Part shown: positions 1 to 5,014 of the stretch, one piece after another | Numbering within the stretch: the stretch's first letter is position 1 | Layout of the letters: every line of letters begins with the position of its first letter | The notes under the pieces: generated by a model | What the model saw: the letters and a program-made list of their open reading frames with translations, nothing else | Told to the model about the DNA's origin: nothing | The model's database searches: none | Made by a program: the position numbers and the translations under genes | NCBI GenBank assembly: GCA_026421135.1 | Contig: JAPKCR010000197.1 | Location: forward strand, 1-5,536 | Source: Sulfitobacter sp. | GTDB lineage: Bacteria > Pseudomonadota > Alphaproteobacteria > Rhodobacterales > Rhodobacteraceae | DNA length: 5,536 nucleotides | Reading direction: 5' to 3'

Positions 1-198
1 GCGGTCCAACACAGAACCGCCGGTCAGGTTCATCGACGCGCCGCCCGTGGTAGACAGTTCGCGCCGAAGCTTTTGCACCTCGACGTTAAGCACGGTTAGC
101 TCCTGACGCACATCCGCCAAGGTTTGCGCATCCTGCGCCTGTGCGGCGACCGGCCCAAAGGCCAGTCCCAGCATCATCATCACAACAAACCGCATCAT
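1..198 (-). CDS. cpoB: CpoB (YbgF), Tol-Pal accessory periplasmic protein, N-terminal part only
   Basis: The reading frame starts at the ATG at 198-196 and stays open to the window edge, giving 66 residues; the C-terminal part, where the family carries TPR repeats, lies outside. I translated it by hand. Residues 1-21 form a Sec signal peptide (hydrophobic core FVVMMMLGLAFG, probable cleavage after the AQA at 19-21). Residues about 27-48 (LADVRQELTVLNVEVQKLRREL) have the spacing of a coiled coil, matching the trimerising N-terminal helix of the family, and are followed by a Thr/Gly/Ser linker. In E. coli CpoB sits in the periplasm, binds TolA and coordinates outer-membrane constriction with peptidoglycan synthesis. 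Position directly after pal is the normal place for this gene. Two ATG codons are adjacent (198-196 and 195-193); the AGGA at 206-203 lies 4 bases from the first and 7 from the second, so the second may be the real start. Identity rests on signal, coiled coil and context. Confidence 0.85.
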   Translation of the reverse strand, partial: MMRFVVMMMLGLAFGPVAAQAQDAQTLADVRQELTVLNVEVQKLRRELSTTGGASMNLTGGSVLDR

Positions 199-202
199 GT
201 TA

Positions 203-206
203 TCCT
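203..206 (-). promoter_or_regulatory. Ribosome binding site of cpoB
   Basis: AGGA on the minus strand, inside the 25-base pal-cpoB gap (199-223). It is 4 bases from the first ATG and 7 bases from the second in-frame ATG, which favours the second as the translation start. The gap is too short to hold a full promoter together with this site, so cpoB is probably cotranscribed with pal. Confidence 0.5.
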
Positions 207-223
207 AACAGTTTCGTTCTTGT

Positions 224-745
224 TTAGCTCGACAAACCGCCGGCCAGCACGGTGACGGCGCGGCGGTTCTTGGCATAGCATGCTTCTTGCGAACACACTT
301 CAATCGGACGTTCCTTGCCATAGCTTACAGTCCGCAGACGGTTGCCAGAAACGCCGCGCGATACCAGATATTCACGGGCCGCGTTTGCGCGACGCGCACC
401 AAGGGCCACGTTATATTCACGTGTGCCTTGCTCATCCGCGTGGCCTTCGATGATCGCTTGGTAATCACTGTTTTGATTCAACCAGTTGGCTTGGCCATCC
501 AACGTTGCCTGACCTGCAGGTGTCAGCGATGACTGGTCGACCTCAAACAGCACACGGTCACCGATGGACTGCTGAAAATATGCAGTCGATGCTGGATCAT
601 TGGCGCTGCCTGCGATGATCCCGCCGTTTGCGGGGGCTATGCTGCCCGAGCCGTTCATTCCATCCGCGCCAAAGCGGTTAGGATTGGTACAGGCTGATAC
701 GGCGAGGGCGGCGATCAGAAGAGTGGCGGTCAATATGCGGTTCAT
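224..745 (-). CDS. pal: Pal, peptidoglycan-associated outer-membrane lipoprotein
   Basis: 173 residues, the usual length for Pal. The N-terminus is a lipoprotein signal (MNRILTATLLIAALAVSAC) with lipobox VSAC; Cys19 would be the lipidated first residue of the mature protein, anchored in the inner leaflet of the outer membrane. A Gly/Ser/Asn-rich linker spans about 24-50. The OmpA-like peptidoglycan-binding domain runs from about 62 to 169: VLFEVDQSSLTPAG at 65-78, GHADEQGT at 101-108, and the NxxLxxxRA motif at 112-120. Asp104 and Arg119 fall where the family contacts the diaminopimelate of the peptide stem. Pal holds the outer membrane to the wall and switches between TolB-bound and wall-bound states. 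Cys151 and Cys156 (CSQEAC) could form a disulfide in the periplasm. An AAAGG at 758-754 sits 8 bases before the ATG. The gene lies 92 bases after tolB and 25 before cpoB. Confidence 0.97.
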   Translation of the reverse strand: MNRILTATLLIAALAVSACTNPNRFGADGMNGSGSIAPANGGIIAGSANDPASTAYFQQSIGDRVLFEVDQSSLTPAGQATLDGQANWLNQNSDYQAIIEGHADEQGTREYNVALGARRANAAREYLVSRGVSGNRLRTVSYGKERPIEVCSQEACYAKNRRAVTVLAGGLSS

Positions 746-753
746 GAGGTCGG

Positions 754-758
754 CCTTT
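754..758 (-). promoter_or_regulatory. Ribosome binding site of pal
   Basis: AAAGG on the minus strand with an 8-base spacer to the pal ATG (745-743). It overlaps the perfect 10-base palindrome CTTTATAAAG (755-764), so an RNA or protein acting on that palindrome could also affect ribosome access; that last point is inference. Confidence 0.55.
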
Positions 759-797
759 ATAAAGCTGGCGTTAATTCTGGTTTATTTGGTGTTAACA

Positions 798-831
798 CAG
801 CGCCGTGGCCTTGGGAATCACCAAGGCGCTG
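798..831 (-). other. Intercistronic stem-loop after tolB
   Basis: On the minus strand, starting 4 bases after the second tolB stop codon. The inner stem is GCCTTGG/CCAAGGC (808-814 with 821-827, 7 pairs, 6-base loop). The outer arms CAGCG (798-802) and CGCTG (827-831) can extend it with a one-sided bulge; alternatively the arms CAGCGCC (798-804) and GGCGCTG (825-831) pair with each other over 7 bases. No run of T follows (the next bases are TGTTAACACC), so it is not a typical intrinsic terminator. It more likely protects the upstream mRNA 3' end, marks a processing site, or attenuates. Confidence 0.55.
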
Positions 832-837
832 CATTTA

Positions 838-2160
838 TTAGTTCTGGAGCGGTGACCACGACGGGTCGGAACCGCCCTCTTGGGTACGTACAGGTTTCAG
901 GTTCCGGCCCGAGATATCCACGGAATACAGCGAAGATGACCCGCCGGTTCCTTGGGTTTCTCGCGCAAACATGATGACGCGGCCATTTGGTGCCCATGTC
1001 GGACCTTCATCTAGGAACGATGCCGTCAGGAGGCGTTCTTCGGATCCGTCCAGGCGCATCACACCAATGTGAAAGCGGCCTTTGTTCTGCTTGGTGAACG
1101 CCACAAGGTCGCCACGAGGGGACCAGACAGGCGTGCCATAGCGGCCTTCCCCGAACGAGATCCGCTGCGCTTCGCCGCCACCGGCAGACATTACGTACAG
1201 CTGCTGGCTGCCTGACCGGTCGCTTTCAAACACGATCCGGCTGCCATCGGGCGAATAGCTGGGTGCGGTCTCGATTGCAGGTGTGTTTGTCAGGCGCACA
1301 GATTGCCCGCTGCCGATATCCATTGTGTAGATGTCAGTGTTGCCGCCTTGGGTTAGCGAGTAAACAACCGTATTGCCAGAGGGCGAGAAACGCGGCGCAA
1401 AGCTCATCGTGCCGTCTGCGCTTTCCAGAACGCGACGCTGTACCGACCCGATGTCCAGAACATATATCCGCGGGAAGCCGCTTTCGTAGCTGGTGTAAAG
1501 TATACGGTCACCCGTGGGCGAGAAACGCGGAGCCAGAACGATCGACGAGCTGTCGGTTAGATAGCGAACGTTCGCACCATCATAGTCCATCACGGCCAAA
1601 CGCTTTTGACGGTCATCTTTGGGTCCAGTCTCGGACACGTATACAACGCGGCTATCAAAGTATCCGCCCTCGCCTGTAATCCGCGAATAGACGGCATCGG
1701 CGACCTTGTGCGCCATACGACGCCAGCCATCGACCGTGCCTGAAAATTGCAGCCCCGACCCAAGTTCGGCCCCCGAGAATACATCATAGAGGCGGAATTT
1801 CACGTTCAAGGTATTGCCCGATACACCGACTGCGCCGGTAATCAACGCTTGAGCATTGATCGCTTTCCAGTCGGCGTATTGCACAGGCGCGTTAAAATCG
1901 CTGACCGTGGAAATGAATGCACTCGCAGGGATTTCGCGAAACAGGCCAGAGCCGACCAAGTCTTCAGAAACCACACGCGCCAGATCAACTGCCATTTGCC
2001 CCGCATCGCCGCTTTCGGGTTGAAAGCTGGGCACCGCAAAAGGCAATGGTTCGATCACGCCTTCTGTGATTTCGATCCGCAGGGGGCCTTGTTGGGCCTG
2101 AGCGGTTCCTGCGACGGCACAAATCAGCGCCAGACATATGCTCAATACTCGTAAAATCAT
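838..2160 (-). CDS. tolB: TolB, periplasmic beta-propeller of the Tol-Pal system
   Basis: 440 residues, close to the usual family length. Residues 1-22 form a Sec signal peptide (hydrophobic core [14 protein letters not shown], cleavage expected after AQA at 20-22). The mature N-terminus (about 23-34, with LRIEIT at 27-32) corresponds to the TolB box that in E. coli binds TolA and is hidden when Pal is bound. An alpha/beta N-terminal domain covers about 27-160. A six-bladed propeller of PD40 repeats follows: [15 protein letters not shown] at 210-224, [14 protein letters not shown] at 255-268, [16 protein letters not shown] at 299-314, [15 protein letters not shown] at 343-357, [15 protein letters not shown] at 386-400, closed by DPSWSP at 432-437. 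TolB cycles between TolA and Pal and controls whether Pal is free to bind peptidoglycan. The start codon overlaps the tolA stop (ATGA, 2160-2157) and has the ribosome binding site AAAGGA at 2176-2171, spacer 10. The frame ends with a tandem TAA TAA. Confidence 0.98.
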   Translation of the reverse strand: MILRVLSICLALICAVAGTAQAQQGPLRIEITEGVIEPLPFAVPSFQPESGDAGQMAVDLARVVSEDLVGSGLFREIPASAFISTVSDFNAPVQYADWKAINAQALITGAVGVSGNTLNVKFRLYDVFSGAELGSGLQFSGTVDGWRRMAHKVADAVYSRITGEGGYFDSRVVYVSETGPKDDRQKRLAVMDYDGANVRYLTDSSSIVLAPRFSPTGDRILYTSYESGFPRIYVLDIGSVQRRVLESADGTMSFAPRFSPSGNTVVYSLTQGGNTDIYTMDIGSGQSVRLTNTPAIETAPSYSPDGSRIVFESDRSGSQQLYVMSAGGGEAQRISFGEGRYGTPVWSPRGDLVAFTKQNKGRFHIGVMRLDGSEERLLTASFLDEGPTWAPNGRVIMFARETQGTGGSSSLYSVDISGRNLKPVRTQEGGSDPSWSPLQN

Positions 2161-3314
2161 TTGATGCGCATCCTTTCAGGATTGAAGGTCATCTCAATAT
2201 TCTGCCATTGGCCAAATTTATCTACAGGAAGCTGATATCCGCGCGATCCACAGCGGATAATCGCCCGTCTGGCGGCTTCAAATGCCTGCCCAGCGGCGGC
2301 CTGTGATCCACCAGAGCTGCCTGTCATGGTAATGGTATTGTTTTGCGGTGTGCCATCTTGGTTCATCTGAACGCTAACAACAACAGTCGTACGCAGCGCG
2401 TCTGATGACAGCGAGCCGACGTTCCAGCAGGCCGACACGGCGAGGCGCAGCGATTCCTTTTCACCATTCGATAGCGGTGGCCCGGTCGGGGCTGCCGGTG
2501 CGGGGGTCGCAGGCTTGTCTTCGCCGCCCAATGCTTCGGCCAACGCCGCAGCAACCGCGTCGGTATCTACAGCTGGCTGCGCCGGTTTTGGGGTCGGTTT
2601 TGGATCCGGGGTCGGCTTTGGCGTGGGTGCCGGCTCTGGTGTTTCGACTGCTTCCGCAACCTGCGGCGCAGACGGCGTTGGCCGGCGCGCAGGCGGGCGG
2701 ACAGACTGGTTTGGCGCGGCTTTGGGGGCCTCTGCGGCTTCGGTAACAATCTCGGTTGTTGCTTCTTCCGGCGCTGTTGCCTCTTGCGCTTCTTCCACAA
2801 CTTTCTCGGCAGGGGCATCCGGAGTTGCGGCCTCCTGCTCTACCACGTCGGGGCGTGCGTCGGGGTCTGGCTGTTCAACCGCCTCGGGTGCCACGCGGTC
2901 AACGGGGCGCGGCACGGCAACGGGCGCGACTTCGGGTGCGATCACGGCAACCTCGGCCGGGGGTTCTGGCGATTCAGGTGCAGTCTCGCTGACTTCTGCA
3001 GCGGGGGGCGGCGTCGGTGCGGGCTCCTCTGGTGCAGGATCGGGCTGTGGCGCTTCCGGCTCGACTGCCGTGGGCTGTTGGATTTCAGCTTTTGGTGTCT
3101 CGGCTGGTACTGGAGGCGTTTCAGGCTGCGCGGTTTCGGTCGGCTGCTCTGCCGATTGCGAGGCAGCAACAAGCGCGTCAAACTCGGCAGCAGACAGCAC
3201 CGACACTTCTTGCATCTCAAAGGGTTCAGGGTTTGGCCTGAAAACGTCGCCAAATAGCAAAAATAGGATAAGCCCCAGATGCCCTGCGCCTGAAATGTAG
3301 TGCCCCGTGTGCAT
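2157..3314 (-). CDS. tolA: TolA, inner-membrane-anchored energy-transducing protein
   Basis: 385 residues in the three-domain plan of TolA. A single membrane helix covers about 6-25 ([17 protein letters not shown]) with a very short N-terminal tail. Ser8 and His12 reproduce the S-x3-H spacing of Ser18/His22 in E. coli TolA, the face that contacts TolQ/TolR and is needed for proton-motive coupling. A Pro/Glu/Ala-rich stalk spans about 54-280, with PKPTP repeated at 232-236 and 238-242; E. coli has instead a long Lys/Ala/Glu helix here. The C-terminal domain, about 281-385, resembles the TolA/TonB fold: [10 protein letters not shown] at 291-300, a beta segment at 308-330, [12 protein letters not shown] at 345-356, and QWQNIEMTF at 369-377. 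Cys296 and Cys355 probably form the domain's disulfide. This domain would contact TolB, Pal and CpoB. Start is 2 bases after the tolR stop; the end overlaps tolB by 4 bases, indicating coupled translation. The stalk makes pairwise identity to distant homologues low, but domain order and context are clear. Confidence 0.95.
   Translation of the reverse strand: MHTGHYISGAGHLGLILFLLFGDVFRPNPEPFEMQEVSVLSAAEFDALVAASQSAEQPTETAQPETPPVPAETPKAEIQQPTAVEPEAPQPDPAPEEPAPTPPPAAEVSETAPESPEPPAEVAVIAPEVAPVAVPRPVDRVAPEAVEQPDPDARPDVVEQEAATPDAPAEKVVEEAQEATAPEEATTEIVTEAAEAPKAAPNQSVRPPARRPTPSAPQVAEAVETPEPAPTPKPTPDPKPTPKPAQPAVDTDAVAAALAEALGGEDKPATPAPAAPTGPPLSNGEKESLRLAVSACWNVGSLSSDALRTTVVVSVQMNQDGTPQNNTITMTGSSGGSQAAAGQAFEAARRAIIRCGSRGYQLPVDKFGQWQNIEMTFNPERMRIK
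2171..2176 (-). promoter_or_regulatory. Ribosome binding site of tolB
   Basis: AAAGGA on the minus strand, 10 bases before the tolB ATG and inside the last codons of tolA. Together with the ATGA overlap it supports both the chosen tolB start and strong translation of tolB besides coupling from tolA. Confidence 0.6.
2590..2621 (-). repeat. Short imperfect direct repeat inside tolA (18-base period)
   Basis: The plus-strand 14-mers at 2590-2603 and 2608-2621 differ at one base and are 18 bases apart. They encode two copies of PKPTP (TolA residues 238-242 and 232-236), so the period is six codons. This is a coding repeat in the proline-rich stalk and a plausible site of slippage-driven length change between strains. 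Confidence 0.6.
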
Positions 3315-3316
3315 GT

Positions 3317-3796
3317 TTAACCGCCCGACGTCCCAGTGCCGTCCAGCTTTGGGCCACCCGTTTCAGTCACCAATCCGATGTTTGAAAATCCACCGGCGTT
3401 CAGGGCACCCATGACCTCCATGACCATCGCATAAGATACAGCCCCGTCAGCGCGCAGGAATACGCGGTCGCTGGACCGTTCAGTAGCAATTGCACGCAGC
3501 TTGGAAATCAAGTCGCCTCGGGCTGTTTCGGTCTTTTGAATTTGAACGGATCCGTCCGCCAGCAACGTAATGGTCAACGGCTCTTCCTGCTCGGAAGGCA
3601 ATGCAGTTGCCGCGGTTTTAGGAAGCTCGACCGGCACACCCACCGTCAACAGCGGGGCCGCGACCATAAAGATGATCAAAAGCACCAGCATAACGTCCAC
3701 AAAGGGCGTGATATTAATTTCGGCCATCGGCTGCGCGCGACCACGACGCCGCCCGCGCCCACCGCCACCAGATTTTTTTGCGATACCAGCACCCAT
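3317..3796 (-). CDS. tolR: TolR, ExbD-family proton-channel subunit
   Basis: 159 residues, normal to slightly long for TolR. A positively charged Gly/Arg-rich cytoplasmic tail (about 9-20, GGGGRGRRRGR) precedes the family motif AEINITPFVDVMLVLLIIFM at 25-44. The single membrane helix is about 29-50, and Asp34 in PFVDVML corresponds to the essential proton-relay aspartate of E. coli TolR (Asp23). The periplasmic part begins with VGVPVELPKT at 52-61 and continues as the ExbD/TolR domain (TITLLADGSVQIQ, VFLRADGAVSYAMVMEVM), which dimerises and in E. coli can bind peptidoglycan. It ends in a Gly/Thr-rich tail. With TolQ it uses the proton gradient to drive TolA. The gene starts 3 bases after the tolQ stop, with GGA at 3809-3807 (inside tolQ) as a modest ribosome binding site, so translation is probably coupled to tolQ. 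Confidence 0.97.
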   Translation of the reverse strand: MGAGIAKKSGGGGRGRRRGRAQPMAEINITPFVDVMLVLLIIFMVAAPLLTVGVPVELPKTAATALPSEQEEPLTITLLADGSVQIQKTETARGDLISKLRAIATERSSDRVFLRADGAVSYAMVMEVMGALNAGGFSNIGLVTETGGPKLDGTGTSGG

Positions 3797-3799
3797 CGG

Positions 3800-4495
3800 T
3801 CAGCTATCCAACTGTCGGCTTAGGATGGTGGCAAATTCATCCGCAAAAGCTTCGTAGCTGCCAAGTATCCGGTCTGAATCCGCGCTTAGCTTGTTATAGA
3901 AAATAACCGCTGGGATCGCGGCCAGCAGTCCAATACCGGTCGCCAGCAGCGCCTCGGCGATACCCGGGGCAACGACCACAAGGCTGGTGTTTTGCTGTGA
4001 TGCGATCTCAATGAACGAATGCATGATCCCAAAGACGGTACCAAACAGCCCGACAAAAGGTGCTGTCGATCCCGTTGTCGCCAAAACAGGTAACCCTTTT
4101 TGAAGCTTTTCTGCTTCTTTGGCGATTGCCACATCCATCGACCTATCAATGCGGGCAGTAGCGCCGGGAATCAGATCACCATCCTCGCGGTGGGATCTGC
4201 GCCACTCGGTCATACCAGCGGCAAAAATCTTTTCTGCGGCCCCGTCAGGGTCCGGACCGATGGTGTCGTACAGGCCGTCCAAAGGTTCGCCTGACCAGAA
4301 CGCCTGATCAAACGCATCGGCTTCGGCCTTGACCTTGCGATATTGCAGCATTTTCTGCGCAATGATTGACCAAGACCAGAATGATGCAACGATCAGACTG
4401 ATCATGACTAATTTTACGGTGATTGTCGCGCGCAGGAATAGACCCAAGAGCGAGAAATCAATCTCGCTCGCCGCCGCCAGCGTTTCTGCTTCCAT
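3800..4495 (-). CDS. tolQ: TolQ, MotA/TolQ/ExbB-family proton-channel subunit
   Basis: 231 residues, the usual TolQ length. Three membrane helices are visible: about 26-47, about 135-160 and about 174-199. A large cytoplasmic loop (about 50-134) lies between the first two. The family signature of helix 2, APFVGLFGTVFGIMHSF at 145-161, and of helix 3, APGIAEALLATGIGLLAAIP at 176-195, are intact. Thr153 and Thr186 lie 33 residues apart, the same distance as the functional Thr145/Thr178 pair of E. coli TolQ, and line the proton path next to TolR Asp34. TolQ forms a pentamer around a TolR dimer in the inner membrane. A weak ribosome binding site, AAGAG at 4508-4504, lies 8 bases before the ATG and overlaps the palindrome CTTTAGTAAAG. 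The gene follows the longest gap in the cluster, so it may have its own promoter. Confidence 0.98.
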   Translation of the reverse strand: MEAETLAAASEIDFSLLGLFLRATITVKLVMISLIVASFWSWSIIAQKMLQYRKVKAEADAFDQAFWSGEPLDGLYDTIGPDPDGAAEKIFAAGMTEWRRSHREDGDLIPGATARIDRSMDVAIAKEAEKLQKGLPVLATTGSTAPFVGLFGTVFGIMHSFIEIASQQNTSLVVVAPGIAEALLATGIGLLAAIPAVIFYNKLSADSDRILGSYEAFADEFATILSRQLDS

Positions 4496-4627
4496 CGGTT
4501 CTGCTCTTTACTAAAGGCCCCTTACGGGGCTGTTCCGCCTCAATGGCCCTGTTTTCCAAGGCGCTATTTGGCACAAGCTTAGCCGAGTGCAATGTCGATT
4601 ACTAGGATTATGGCATCAATTCGCGTG
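4496..4627 (-). promoter_or_regulatory. ybgC-tolQ intergenic leader, possible tolQ promoter region
   Basis: At 132 bases this is the longest non-coding stretch of the window. On the minus strand it holds, in order, a -10-like CATAAT (4612-4607, one mismatch to TATAAT, but no good -35 at 16-18 bases), a hairpin-capable stretch at 4536-4563, a compact hairpin at 4517-4530, an 11-base palindrome CTTTAGTAAAG at 4506-4516, and the tolQ ribosome binding site. A weak pair TTGCAC-17-AAATAG also exists downstream of CATAAT. A promoter for tolQRA here is plausible from spacing and from the independent expression of tol genes in other bacteria, but the hexamers alone do not prove it. Confidence 0.4.
4517..4530 (-). 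other. Stem-loop with GNRA-type loop upstream of tolQ
   Basis: The minus strand reads GCCCC GTAA GGGGC: a 5-pair all-GC stem closing a GUAA loop, which in RNA belongs to the stable GNRA tetraloop class. It ends 21 bases before the tolQ ATG. The following bases are CTTTAG, not a T-run, so a terminator is unlikely; it may be a 5' leader element or the remnant of an attenuator. Confidence 0.5.
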
Positions 4628-5014
4628 TCACAGGGACATTGAGCGAAGTTTCGCTGGCAATCTGCAGGGTTTCCCGTTGGCGTTGATGCAGACGATCGTG
4701 ACAACAGCGCGAAGCAGTAAAGTGTCGGCACGCCAGACCTCTTGGGACATCTCCATGCGCGCAGGCCCGATGGACGTCGTCCAAGTGCGCACCTCAAGCA
4801 GATCGTCGAAAACTGCAGGCGCGATGTAATCAGCTTCTACTCTGCGCACAGCGAATACAACGCCATCCGCCTTCATCTCAAGCTGGTCGATTCCGATCTC
4901 CCGCACCCAATCGCTGCGCGCCCGTTCGATATAGCGCAGATAATTGGCGTAATAGACGATGCCCGCCATATCGGTATCTTCATAATAGACGCGGATGGGC
5001 AGGGTATGGGTCAT
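4628..5014 (-). CDS. ybgC: YbgC, hotdog-fold acyl-CoA thioesterase
   Basis: 128 residues, the normal length of YbgC/4-hydroxybenzoyl-CoA thioesterase family proteins. The active-site segment YYEDTDMAGIVYYANYL at 10-26 is followed by YIERARSDW at 28-36, the long central helix of the hotdog fold. Asp15 aligns with the catalytic Asp18 of Haemophilus YbgC and Asp17 of Pseudomonas 4-hydroxybenzoyl-CoA thioesterase. Tyr22 stands where many enterobacterial homologues have His. The later strands (VRRVEADYIAPAVFDDLLEVRTW, in two pieces around 56-78) and the C-terminal INANGKPCRLP motif are typical. It hydrolyses acyl-CoA thioesters in the cytoplasm; the physiological substrate and any link to the Tol machine are not settled. 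Its ATG overlaps the stop of the preceding gene by 4 bases (5014-5011), so the two are translationally coupled; GAGG at 5032-5029 is a rather distant (14 bases) ribosome binding site. Confidence 0.95.
   Translation of the reverse strand: MTHTLPIRVYYEDTDMAGIVYYANYLRYIERARSDWVREIGIDQLEMKADGVVFAVRRVEADYIAPAVFDDLLEVRTWTTSIGPARMEMSQEVWRADTLLLRAVVTIVCINANGKPCRLPAKLRSMSL

Larger units (their letters stand above)
746..837 (-). promoter_or_regulatory. tolB-pal intergenic region with stem-loop and palindromes
   Basis: This 92-base gap follows a tandem stop (TAA TAA, 840-835) of tolB. It contains a hairpin (798-831), the perfect palindrome GTGTTAACAC (789-798), the perfect palindrome CTTTATAAAG (755-764) and the pal ribosome binding site. 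The 3' half is AT-rich compared with the flanking genes, as expected for a promoter or RNA-processing site, but no hexamer pair with good match and 16-18 base spacing was found: TTAACA (795-790) and TATAAA (761-756) are 28 bases apart. It may allow pal to be expressed separately from tolQRAB, which would fit the high abundance of Pal, but that is inference. Confidence 0.4.

Noticed and set aside
771..795. CtrA-type binding site (TTAA-N7-TTAA) before pal
   Set aside because: Two TTAA tetramers are present (771-774 and 792-795) but they are 17 bases apart, not 7.
756..795. Sigma-70 promoter TTAACA ... TATAAA for pal
   Set aside because: The hexamers look fair individually but the spacer is 28 bases, far from the usual 16-18.
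798..831. Intrinsic terminator after tolB
   Set aside because: The stem is good but the minus strand continues TGTTAACACC with no T-run, and pal and cpoB follow in the same direction. Recorded as a stem-loop instead.
600..974. Plus-strand open frame crossing the pal-tolB gap
   Set aside because: It overlaps the ends of two firmly identified genes and the intergenic hairpin; its product resembles no protein I know.
1747..2154. Plus-strand open frame of 135 codons opposite tolB
   Set aside because: It lies wholly inside the well-supported TolB coding region, shows no recognisable motif, and has no ribosome binding site that I can see.
2515..3300. A 261-codon open frame on the plus strand, rich in Gly, Ser and Ala, opposite tolA
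   Set aside because: It is the mirror of the Pro/Glu/Ala-rich tolA stalk: GC-rich repetitive codons leave the antisense frame free of stops. Its low-complexity product has no domain, and tolA is clearly the real gene.
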